Shown piece by piece: positions 53,668 through 64,000 of a stretch of 64,000 bases of DNA (the first letter of the stretch is position 1; the number at the start of each line of letters is the position of its first letter). Both the position numbers and the translations under genes were made by a program. Origin of the DNA: Lunularia cruciata (Eukaryota > Streptophyta > Marchantiopsida > Lunulariales > Lunulariaceae); contig OX419760.1 of NCBI GenBank assembly GCA_948567375.1, positions 17,794,001-17,858,000 of the forward strand. The letters run 5' to 3'. Under the pieces are notes generated by a model. The model saw only the letters and a list, made by a program, of their open reading frames with translations, made no database searches and was not told the DNA's origin.

Positions 53668-55640
53668 ACCATGATAGGTAATGTGTGTAATTGTGGTATA
53701 TGAGCATTAATTGATGCTCTAATTCAATCATAAACCGCACATATGGCTACAAACTACTATACATTGGTCTTCATACCATGCCACCAATAATGACTATGGA
53801 ATAAGTTATATATTTTCTCTACTCCAAAATGTCCTAGCTTCTTATGGCATGATGTACTTATTGTGGTGTTTGAGATGAAAGTGAAACTACTTGCACTCTA
53901 TCATCCTTCCATGCACAAAGAAGATGTCTACCTTTGAATCTAAATTTCTTGGCTTGTTGAAGGATACAATCTATCTTCTTAACACCAATTGTGCAATGCA
54001 CAACACTAGTGCAAAGATAGTCAATCACTAGAAAATCATCATGAATGTCTTGTTGACTAGTATTAATATCTCCACCGTTTGGATTTGAGAATTCAACAAG
54101 TCCTAATGTTTGTATTGAGAAACATATTACCAATGCCTTAGAAAATATACATAAGAAGGCAAGTGCATGCCAACTTGGCCCTATCTCCTCAATTGTCTCA
54201 CCATGCCAATGTGCTCTAGTGTGATCTTATTGACTGGTGCATGGGTTTTTACTCAACCCATCTACATCATGGTTCACCACTCCAAGTTTATGAATAATTG
54301 TGAAATCATACTCTTGTAAAATCAAAACCCATCATACAAGTTTCCCTAAAAGCTTGTTTGACTCCATCAACCATTTCAATGGTTATTAATCAATGATGAG
54401 AGTGAAGGGGTTACCAAATAGGTAACATAAAAAATGTAATACTATCCACACTACTACCAAGCACTCTCCCTTTTATGGACTATATTTCATCTATTTTGAA
54501 TTGTTGAATGACTTCCATAATCCACCACAAACTCCTTCCCCTCATTATCCTATAGGTTATTGCTCCAAGCCCCAATGTACTCCAATAAGTATGAACTTGG
54601 AATACGCATCCTTTGATTGGTCTCTTAAGAATAGGAGTGTCAATCTCTCCTTGTGTTCTTTAAAGCTCTCTCTTGCTCATCTAACCCAATATCACTCTTG
54701 TGTAAGTTTGGTTGACTTTGTCAAGGCCTTGGCATTTGCACTAAATCCTCTAACATATTGGTGATAAAATTTTGCCAACCTAAGGAATTCTTGCACTCTA
54801 CTTACATCTTAAAGCCAAGGAATAGGTGCAATAGACTCTACCTTGGTTTGCTAAACACCAAGTCCACCATAGTAGATAGTGTGGCCCAAATACTCAACTT
54901 GCTCTTGGAAAACTCTACACTTCCCAAGATGAGTCCATGAGATTTCAATCTCTCAAAACACCTCTAATAAATATCTTACATGCTCCTTCACAATAGCATT
55001 ATAGACCAAAATGTCATCAATATAGCAATGAGTAAAGTCTAATCTAGCTAAGATCTTGTTCATGACTCTTTGGAACTAGGTAGGAGCATTTTTTAACCCA
55101 ATTGTAAGAAAATCCACTAATCTAATCCATCCTCACCATGAGGATCAATAGCCCAAAATGTTATCTTGGACTATTCCTTGTCCTTGATTGGCAATTGATT
55201 ATATCTTGCTTGAAAATCCAAAGTATTGAAGAACTTTTTTGTTGCATGCTCAATTGTATCAAAGATCTCCTATGTATGTAGGCATAACATACCAATCAAA
55301 TCTAATTTGTTGGTTGATTAGATTGTAATCTCCACATATCCATCTATATGTGTAGTTGCCATGTATATCCTTCTTGGTTGACATCATTGTGGTTGAAATG
55401 TATTCTCCATGTGAGATCTCCATCAACCAACCTCACAAAGGTCTCTACTCCAACTCTAAATCAAGGTGCTCTCCATATCACTATATTTATAGGGATATCA
55501 AAAAAACTAGTGTATCATAATCAGCTCAATCCAATACCAAGTCCTTTTAGAGCACCCAAATCTTTCATATTGAAGGCATCACAACTCATATAGATCCTTA
55601 AGAACCTCCAAACTCTCCATCTTTCTCCTCTTGTAAGCTT
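53668..55640 (-). pseudogene. pol: Integrase, RNase H and RT remnants of C4
   Basis: Alignment to C1 and C6 runs through all three domains without a foreign insert between RNase H and RT. At the RT position where C1 and C6 have TAG (24981, about 41291), C4 has CAA in ...F-Q-R-V-M near 55060-55075. No long ORF survives. Confidence 0.72.
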
Positions 55641-55975
55641 GGGTCCAATGTTTGGATCACAAGTATCCTCTATAATTGATATAGGAGTAGAAGATGCACT
55701 AACTAGCTACTACATTGAGGCCTTGGGAGCAATAATTTTTATGCTTCAAATTGCTAGAGTCCACAACTTTAGAGCAAAAGCCTCTCTCAACTTTGGCTAC
55801 AAAGCTCCACATGTCCTCTAACTACATCCCAAGTAGACCTTGCTCACTTTCATGTACCTCAAGTAGACCACTCTCACTAATAGTCATTGGTTATCTCCTA
55901 AGAATACCATGCCCACTCAGTTCATTGCTGTAAGCATGTGCTTGAATTGTCACGATAGGCTTAACGCTCACAAGT

Positions 55976-56588
55976 TGTAATGCCATTAGCTGGACAAATT
56001 AGTTAGAGGTAGAAATTAGCTTTGTAATATCTTTGGGGATATTATATACAATATCTAAGTAGGTCAGATATAATTATTACCAAAAATGATATCCACTAAT
56101 AAAGTAGAGGTCAAAAATACCTTGAAAACTTCAAAGGCAATTTTGGAGGTCCAAAAAAAAGAATTGGGCCTTAAAAATAGAAACCCCTCCTTGAACAAAG
56201 AAGGAATTTCCTTCTTCTTCATGTTTGTTTTGTAAAGATCTTTCTAAAAAAAGCCTCATCTTTGTTGTTTTGAGCTTTCTATAAAAGATTTCTCAAAGAT
56301 TTCCTTTGGTTGAACTTGTTTGGCCAACCAGATAAGACAAGGATCCAAATTCACAAAGATTCCCTTTGGTTGAACTTGTTTGACCAACCAAATAGGACAA
56401 GGGTCCAAATGTCACCAATCCATGCAACTAATCTAAGGTTGTAACTCCCTTTTAGAGGATCTTCTTGGTTATATCATAAAGACAAGGTGCTCCTCTGGAG
56501 CATCAAAGTATTGAGGAATTAAACTTTTTGTGTCTTCTCTTATATTTCTCTTGGGATTTCTCTTGTCCTCAAAAATTTACTCAATTGT
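55976..56588 (+). mobile_element. Solo LTR of family E in C4
   Basis: 613 bp from tgtaatgcc. acaagt occurs on both sides (55970-55975 and 56589-56594), and C sequence continues to the right. The 3' end is altered from attaca. A 60-bp-class tandem duplication (ctttggttgaacttgttt twice) lies at about 56300-56410. Confidence 0.8.
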
Positions 56589-56869
56589 ACAAGTGGTGAT
56601 ACCTAACAATATGCATCATACATTGCTCAACTAATCAAAGGCTCACAATCCATGTCAAATAGTTCAAGTCCATAGCTTGACCTTACACTTGACGCTAGGA
56701 TGCATCTAACACTACTAAAATGGTGACAATACCAATATAGAAACCCATCACCCACTCTCTCTTGTTGGAATTAGGCTCCACAAATTTTTGTAACTATGGA
56801 TTTCAAACAAGTCCAAGATCTCTCTCTCAAAAAGCATGGGAGCTTGGGAAACTCATAAATGTGGATACA
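56589..56869 (-). pseudogene. DNMT C-terminal remnant of C4
   Basis: Motifs IX-X are recognisable: NKREWVMGFYIG near 56740-56765 and GQAMDLNYLTWIVS near 56640-56690. They match C1 at 25970-26090. Confidence 0.8.
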
Positions 56870-57421
56870 TGTAATACCAATAGCTAGACATATTATCTAA
56901 AGGTGAAAATTGGCTTGGTAACATCTTGAAGGATATTATATATGATGGATTAAGTAGATAAGATAGAGGTATCACCAAAAGAGTACTTCTACTAATAGTG
57001 TAAGAGCCAAAAATAGCCAAAAAACTTTAGTCAATTTTGGAGGCCTAAACAAATGAATTAGGCGTAAAAAATGAATGATCTCTTTCCCAAGGGCCAAAAA
57101 TTCTGGCCTTCCCTCCCCATTGTTTGTCTTGTTGAGAGCTTTCTAATGGTACCTCACCCATGCAATTCTAATATTCCTACAAGAAGATTCACTAAATATT
57201 CCTCTTGGTCAAAGCTTGTTTGACCAACTAGATAAGACAAGAACCAACATGTCACCAATTCATGTATCTGATCCAAGGGTGGAACTTACTTTGAGGGAAT
57301 CCTCTTTGCTATGTAATAAAGACAAGGTGCTCCTTTGGGGCATTTGAGTTTTGATTGTGAAGCTTTGTGTTCTTTCTTTTGGATTTTCTCTTGGGAGTTC
57401 TCTTGTCCTCAAAACATTACA
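56870..57421 (+). mobile_element. LTR of family E (E5)
   Basis: 552 bp, tgtaatacca ... acattaca. No target duplication is seen (tacat left, ctaag right). C sequence ends at its left edge and unrelated AT-rich sequence begins at its right edge, so a rearrangement occurred here. Confidence 0.82.
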
Positions 57422-59700
57422 CTAAGACTAACAATCTAACATCCAAGCAAACTAGCTTTGGTCTTGCAAATGTCATAAAAAAATCTATTTTTTTTTAATA
57501 ATGTGTTTTTTTTTATCATCTTATCATTGGTAGAGTTGCAATTTTATTATTTATTTTATAATAATAATCACTCAGGAAGCATATTCATGTTGAATAGCTA
57601 TGGAATATATGTATAAGTGAAGGAGAGGGAATGCTTATGAAGTCATACATCTGATAGCTTACTTGGATTATTTTAGACTTCTAAACATTCTAAAGAAGGT
57701 AAAGACTTGACAAATAGTGTAAAAAGCATAAATAGAAGATATATGATACTTTAAGAAAATAATAATTTTAATTGTGTTTGGGTTAGGACATAGTATATAG
57801 TTTTGGTAGTATCCCTTCCTAGCAATTTTTATAAGTTGAATGCATGATCCATAAAGCTCATCTCCACTGACCAAGTGTAAGTAGGAGTACAAACCTAAGA
57901 CTCTAGTATCATGTGCATGTCAAACATATGAAGTTGAGAAATAGATTAATCCATACTATAAGTAAATGAGATACTTAAGAAACCTAAAATCAAATAGAGT
58001 TAATAAATTAATTCTCTAGAAGTTTTTAGCAGAGTTAGTTTACTTAATTTCTTATCTTCCAAGTAGGTTTTAGTGTTAGAAAGTTATTAGTTTTCTCAAT
58101 AAACATACATCTATTATAAGAGATTATATCTAGAAAGTAAATGAACTGTTGCAAAGTCCATTATATTTTAATCTTCTATATGTAATACTCTTAAAATTTT
58201 CATTGAGGTTAGTTCAAAATGAACTATTTCTTTACTTGTAATATCATTGATGAAATTCTACTTATTTATTAGACTTTGTAATCCATTTATCTCCTTTCTA
58301 ACTCTTCCTTGATACTTATTCCTCTTATTGTGCAATTATTTCCAATAGGAAAAAACTTGTTATCCCTTTTATGATTTTCTTAAAATATTATTTTTTTACC
58401 TTCCTTTCAAACTTTGGATAGGTAAACCTTTCAACCTATAAAGTGGAATGTTTTATCCTAATAGAGTAGTAATAATTCTAAAGGTAAATTAATAAAAAAA
58501 ATTGTAAAGTCTTAAGAAGTTTCATAAAGGAATGTTTAAAAGTTATATATGGATAATTGTTTAATAAGTTCTTGGTAACTTTTCTATAAACTTATGTTGT
58601 AAGCTGTTTAAGAATTTGTAGCAAAGTCTCATAAGGTACTTGATTAACGTTCTCATATGGTTGGACTTGGGCTCCAATGCATCAAAGAACCTTCTTTAAA
58701 ATGGAATAACTTGTTGATAGCTCATTCTTATATATTTCAAGTACAAATTCTTAAGTGAAATGTAATAGAATTGGGTGCAATATTTTACATTTCCTGATAC
58801 TTCCCATTTTGTTCCTAATTAATATCTTTTGCTTAATTTTGTCTTCTTGCTTTTTATATTTAATGTTTTAGATCTGTATCAAAGTAAGAATAGGATAGAT
58901 AAATCATGGTCCTTTAAAACAGCCACTTCAAATCACTCAGATTTTGCATCCACATCATCCATAAGTACCACTTAAATCACTTCAAAGTATCATATTTTGC
59001 TTATATCTTTTCAAGTACTATCTTGTTGTCAAAATGAACCTTTAGTGCTTTAGGTTATCACTTATGGTTGAAAATTAATGAAAGCTATATTTACATTTTG
59101 ATTTAAACTTGATTAAATTGGAGATATTTTTGGACTTGAAAACTTGGATATTGGATTGTGGATTGTATAACTTATACAAGACAAGTCAACTAGTTATAGA
59201 AGCTATAATATATGAAAGAGAAAATTGATAATTCATGATAATTACAAGGCCTAATAAAACAATTTAAGTAACTTATTAGGTGCATCCTCAATTTTAAGAA
59301 GGTTGATAGCTTGACATATAAAATTTTATTTCATCTTTATGATATTTTCTTGCAATATCCTTGTAGAATTTTGATAGATTATGCTAGTTTAGAAAATTTC
59401 ATGTCAATATAATTTATAAAGGAGATTAAGGCTTTTGTTGCATTAAAATTATATATGGAAGATAGATAGAAGAAAATACTTATATTTTGGACTCTTGGTC
59501 CAATATTTCTCAAGATTGCATGAGAGTCTATCAAGTTAATGAAAATCTTAATTGAACCTTTGCAATATCATATCCTTCTAGGATAACCTTAGTTTGATGG
59601 TCATCATGCTGAAGTTGATTGTGCAAAATGAGGAAATTCAAGATATACATTAACCAAAGTACTATATTTTGTACATTTATCATATGTGGTGAAGAAATCC
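57422..59700. other. AT-rich stretch with nothing recognised
   Basis: I see no domain, long ORF, RNA gene or repeat shared with the rest of the window. Runs of T/A near 57480-57560 are low complexity. It may be very old repeat sequence. Confidence 0.5.
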
Positions 59701-60314
59701 TAAATTATTATTTGTAGCATGGAAGATAAGTACATTAGTGTGTTATTGAGAAGTCTATTAGAAAATAAAAAAATTTGATAGAACAAGTAGTGAAGATAGG
59801 AAGAGAATAGATGTACCAAGGATTGAACATAGTAAATAACAAATGTAAAAGATGACATAAGGCACTATTATAAAGACTTGCATGCAGTTTTACTTCCTAC
59901 CAAGGTTCACGGTTCACTTTCTAGCCAAGTTACTCAGTCCTTACGAAGGTTCTTCAAAACCTTATATTCCAAGAAGTTCTTAGGTACCCTCTAAATATTC
60001 CTTTATTGAAGTCACATACTATTTTTAAAATTTTGTTGGAAATTTCTAGGAATTAATCGACCAAAATGCTACTATATTATTTTATAAACTACCCTAGATT
60101 GTTTTTCTTTTTGCTAGTTAATAATATCCTCATCATGTGTTTCATTTTGAAACTATTGGAAGAAATATTAAGCAATATAAGGATGATGAAAGAGCATCCT
60201 ATGTAGAATCATGAAGTGGATAACTATTCTAAAGAAATTTTTATCAAGTTTATTGATGTCCACAATTATCTATATGCTTGACAAATTTTTGATCAATTTC
60301 ATACTATCAATGAT

Positions 60315-60614
60315 CCTCAAACATGACAACAAACATGGAAGTTGAACTTGGTTAAGAAAAGAAAATGAGTGTGAGATGACACATTTCAATATGGAAGTTT
60401 GATAGACAACATGAATTTATAGGGGAAGATCAAGTTGCTACACAGTAATAAGTATGATTATTGTCCTCAATCATGACAAAAAACATGGAAGTTGAAATTG
60501 GTTAAGAAAAGAAATTGAGTGTGAAATGACACATTTCAATATGGAAGTTTGATAGACAACATAAATACGTAGGGGAAGATCAAATTGATATGCAATAAGA
60601 GAGACAATTTCAAG
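60315..60614. repeat. 150-bp tandem duplication in D5
   Basis: The segment starting cctcaaacatgac (60315) repeats at 60465 (cctcaatcatgac) with the same following text (acatggaagttgaa, gatgacacatttcaatatgg), at an offset of 150 bp. The copies differ at several bases, so it is not recent. Confidence 0.85.
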
Positions 60615-63600
60615 ATAAAGAACAGTCCAATGAGAGCAAGTTTACAAATCTTATTATCAAGGGGTGAAAGAAGGTTATGAACAAAGAGGTTAAATTTACC
60701 ACAAAGAAAGATCACAATGGTGTATATCAATATTTTTTGTTGAAAATTTAAAGCAATAAGCAAACAAGCTTTGGCTTCTAGCAAGGAAGAAGATAAGGTA
60801 AATAAGAAGGTAGAAGATTGAAAAATAAGAAGATGGAAGCTTAAAAAAACTACTAAGAATTCAAATTTAATTATTATAATTGAGATAGAAAAGAGAAAAT
60901 CTATTACTTGTGTAATTTGATTTGTCATAGAAAATATTCCTAATGAGAAGGAGAGTATACTAATCAGTGGGTTGTTGTGGGAAATTTTCATGGTTAGAAG
61001 ATAATTAACTAATTTCTATGGTGTCTATTAAAAAATGAATAAATCATAACTTCTAAGATATAATTGGCATATTTCATTTGACAATCTATTTAGAAAGAAA
61101 AGTAGCAGACTTTGCTAATTTGGTACCTAAAACCTTGGAAAATTCTTGTGAAAACATGATGGTAGAGTATAGACCGCAATCAGACATGACTACACTTGGA
61201 AGTCCATGATGAAAAAATATAATATCAAACTAGAGCTTGACTAATTGAGGCATACCTTTTATATCATATTATAGGAGCTAAGTGAATTACTTACTCTGAT
61301 TACCCACAAACTAAGTATCATGTAACCTTGAGCAATGATAAAGAGAGGAAATTTAAACTCATTTGCAACGTGAGGAGATTTAAACTTGAGCAATGTGAGG
61401 AGATTTAAACTCATATGCTCTTAATATGAAGCATGAATTAGCAAAGATTAGAGTAGACTATGAATTTTAACTTTGAAGACTTCTTCATTTGGAAATTTTC
61501 ACATAAGTAAAAAATCCATAATTATCAAGATATGTTTGACTATCATCCATAGCATTGAAGACAATGAATAGACTTATATACTCAAAGGTGGACTACCATA
61601 GAGATATCACATGTTTCTTTGTATTGAGCCAAATAAGGAGTACGATGATATGGAATACATATTTGATTACACTTGTATAACAATCCATTCTTCATAAAAA
61701 TGAACTATAAATACATTCTTAGTTGTAATCACATTAAACAAGGTAGAAGAAAATATCAACTTGCAATTTATTTTGGTACTATGGTGGGTAGTGTATTAGT
61801 AGATCACATTAATATCAAGCTCAATTGGAAAATCAAGGAGTTGCTTTTAATATTTAGAAAGTGCTTATAAGAGTAATTTGAAAAATTCTAAATTCAAAAA
61901 TTTAAATCATATAAATGCAGTTTTTTCTTCTCATTAATGATATCAACCATTCTTGTATTCAAAGTGAATTTTATACAAAAATAGCTTGTGGTTGGTTTGC
62001 ATAACCAAAAGCTTGCACAATATATAATACTACCAAATATTGGTAGCATATAGAATAAATAGTTATTCACACTCATAAGCAAATTTTTTTTTATAAAAAA
62101 TAATTACCTTCAAGATCTTGAAGGCAAAGGCAATTGGGTATTAAACCATATATTAATTCCTTTTATAGTAATTCTTTGATAATAGTGATAAAAGCATCCA
62201 AATCAACTATACAAGGTTATTTGGATAATACCATTGTAAAATTAGACTGATACCCATTTTATTGAGCTTTTGGAAAGAAACCTTTAATATTACACTGAAA
62301 TTTGTACTTAAGTGATTGGTGAGTAGTGCTACAAAATATACATAGTCATATATAAACTATAAATAAAACTTTCCAACTTACTAAATCCTCATATATCACA
62401 AATTGCAAAATGATCCTTGTAAGATGGTAGTGAATTATGATAATCTTTAAATTTTTTATCATATAATGAAAGAGAACAAACTTATACATGTTAAGTTCTT
62501 AAGCACACAAAAACTTATGGTCCTCCAAGTAAGTTGCTCAATTGATTCTAGTGAGCTTTGTGTTTCCTCATCAAATGCCTCCTTCATATATCTAACTCAT
62601 GTAATTGTTCAAGTGATCTCATGCTATTTGGACAACCTAAAATGTAATGTTTAAGATGGTTATATATGGACTTGTCTTCTATTTTGATATAGTTTTTCAT
62701 TATCAATATAAATAAGTAGTTTGTTGTTGGATAATATTAAACTTCATCGGAGTGCGTTCATTCCATTGTGTATGATATGTCTTCAATTTGTCTTGCATTA
62801 TATCAATCTCTAAAGAAATTCCTTTCTTCCTTAGATAATGTGTGTTTGTATGACTTGGGTATATTATGAATATGCAAAATTTGAAGAGAAAAGACAATCA
62901 AATCTCATTGAAATCTTTCTTTTGCCTAAATTTCCTCATGATTATCTCGATCTTTATGCAAAACAATCATATGATTTTACTCCATACATATTTGGTATCT
63001 ATATGAAAATATTCCAAAATTGAACTACATAATCCTTTCTCAAACCAAAGCTTTGTAAGTTGATATAGTGTTGTTTATGCTACAATAGTAACTTGAAATC
63101 TAGATATAATGGTTCCCTTAAACTAATAAACTAATTGGGATCCCAAATTTGTACTGTTTTTACTCTACTTGCAACTGCAACTTGGATTTTGCAATGCTTT
63201 CCAATTGGCTAGCAGGAAATAGAACTTTGCTATCATGATCAAGTATATTAGAGCTCGAAAGCATTACTCATAATCAAGGCAAAATTCTCCAATACGTTAG
63301 CCTTGCATCAAATAATTGTAGCTTCAGAAAATGTACATAAGTTATTTTTCACTAAAATAATGCTCCTTCCAATTATTGTGGTTGATCATAACACTCCAAT
63401 GCTTTAGTGAGATGCTTGATTTATTGTTGCATTCCTTGAATCATACGGTTGTCCATTATATTTGTCACTATCAAATTAAAGAAAACATAAAATTTCAATT
63501 GGATTATAAGTAGCACACATCCATCTTTAAATATAAGTGATAAAAAAAGACAAATGGTTCATCAAACATAAGGATAGTATCTAAGAAAGTTTCACAAAAA

Positions 63601-63727
63601 GAAGATATTTGAAATGACACAAAATAAAAGGGCTATTTTGACATCACACAAAAGTGAAAATCACTATGACTTGGAAGTGATTTTAAAAGGAATATAGACT
63701 CCATCCATCTCATCTTTGCTCCTAATA

Positions 63728-64000
63728 TGTGACCTTGTGCAAAGTTTCCTTATTGTTCATGATTTTTGTGTAAAATGCATCACAATGGATATCTTTCAAA
63801 TTTTCCAAGTCCAAATATATTTTCTATAAAGAAGTTAACATGGATACTCTAGGTTGAGACAAACATTCCTTTCCATGGTTATGATAATATTACTTGAGAT
63901 TCCTTAGCAAAATATTTTCTTCCACGATCATTTTTTTTCTTTGGATATAGTTGTTTAGGATCTACTATATAGAAACTTGATTAATGATCATTAATCATAC
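63728..64000 (-). repeat. 5' LTR of D5, cut by the window end
   Basis: Follows the primer-site-like gctcctaata as in D3 (gctctaatacca). Only its 3' part in sense is in the window. The similarity to D LTRs is weak. Confidence 0.45.

Larger units (their letters stand above)
53668..56869 (-). mobile_element. Element C4: third C-family copy
   Basis: Integrase (53668-53990), RNase H (54200-54480), RT (54690-55640), linker, and the last part of the DNMT (56589-56869) on the minus strand, interrupted by one E LTR. C6 inserted into its integrase. It ends at E5; the rest of its DNMT, protease, gag and LTR are not seen. Confidence 0.8.
59700..64000 (-). mobile_element. Element D5: very old D-like chromovirus remnant
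   Basis: Colinear with D3 though strongly diverged. The chromodomain region is about 60200-60310 (matching 42710-42840). The integrase is about 60315-61300; 60584-60660 parallels 42978-43040. RNase H is near 62110-62250, gag near 63200-63480, the primer-site region 63717-63727, and the 5' LTR starts tgtgacc at 63728. A 3' LTR-like stretch precedes 60120 with an uncertain edge. No coding frame is left. Confidence 0.65.

Noticed and set aside
56300-56410. CRISPR-like short repeats
   Set aside because: There are only two copies of an about 60-bp unit with no regular spacers, in a plant LTR.
60536-60991. 151-codon hydrophobic minus-strand ORF that looks like a membrane protein
   Set aside because: The region aligns with the D integrase remnant in D5. 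The hydrophobicity comes from AT-rich codons, and no membrane-protein family is recognisable.

Overview
The window is a stack of plant-type LTR retrotransposons (Ty3/gypsy), nearly all decayed. I see no host gene, tRNA, rRNA or CRISPR array. The gag/pol types, plant-style primer sites, a chromodomain element and dense nesting point to a large repeat-rich genome of a land plant or a related streptophyte. A captured cytosine methyltransferase of canonical motif order hints at a non-flowering lineage, but the species cannot be fixed from sequence alone. The labels A to E are mine: A and B are Athila/Tat-like Ty3 elements, C is a Ty3 element carrying a DNA methyltransferase (DNMT), D is a chromovirus, and E is a family seen only as LTRs.

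Layout. 1-21591 is element A (+). Its 5' LTR holds a solo LTR of B (247-2474). Its reverse transcriptase is split by a complete B (6936-18759, - strand). 21592-24614 is a truncated second A (A2, -). 24615-31567 is C1 (-): RT, DNMT, protease, gag and 5' LTR. 31568-33051 is D1 (-). 33052-35957 is D2 (+). 35958-53667 is a second C copy, C6 (-). C6 is interrupted by a solo A LTR, a solo B LTR, an A/E fragment, and a complete D3 (42239-48569) that itself contains a solo E LTR. 53668-56869 is a third C copy (C4, -) with an E LTR inside it. 56870-57421 is another E LTR. 57422-59700 is AT-rich with nothing recognised. 59700-64000 is a very old D-like element (D5).

The right-hand halves of at least seven elements lie in concentric order (B in A in A2 in C1 in D1 in D2, probably in C6, in C4). 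The missing left halves should therefore lie in reverse order to the left of this window. Target-site duplications support several insertions directly.

The most interesting content is in family C. Its pol carries a C5-cytosine methyltransferase domain between the aspartic protease and the reverse transcriptase. The protease and the front half of the DNMT share one reading frame; the back half of the DNMT and the RT share another; a single frameshift in the DNMT separates them. Parts of the domain recur in all three C copies, so it is an inherited part of the element. Second, the 2.8 kb LTRs of B contain a 437-codon coiled-coil ORF that must have been open when the element inserted, because the stops differ between its two LTRs. 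Third, A carries a separate zinc-knuckle ORF between its primer site and gag. D LTRs carry heat-shock-element-like arrays just upstream of their TATA boxes.
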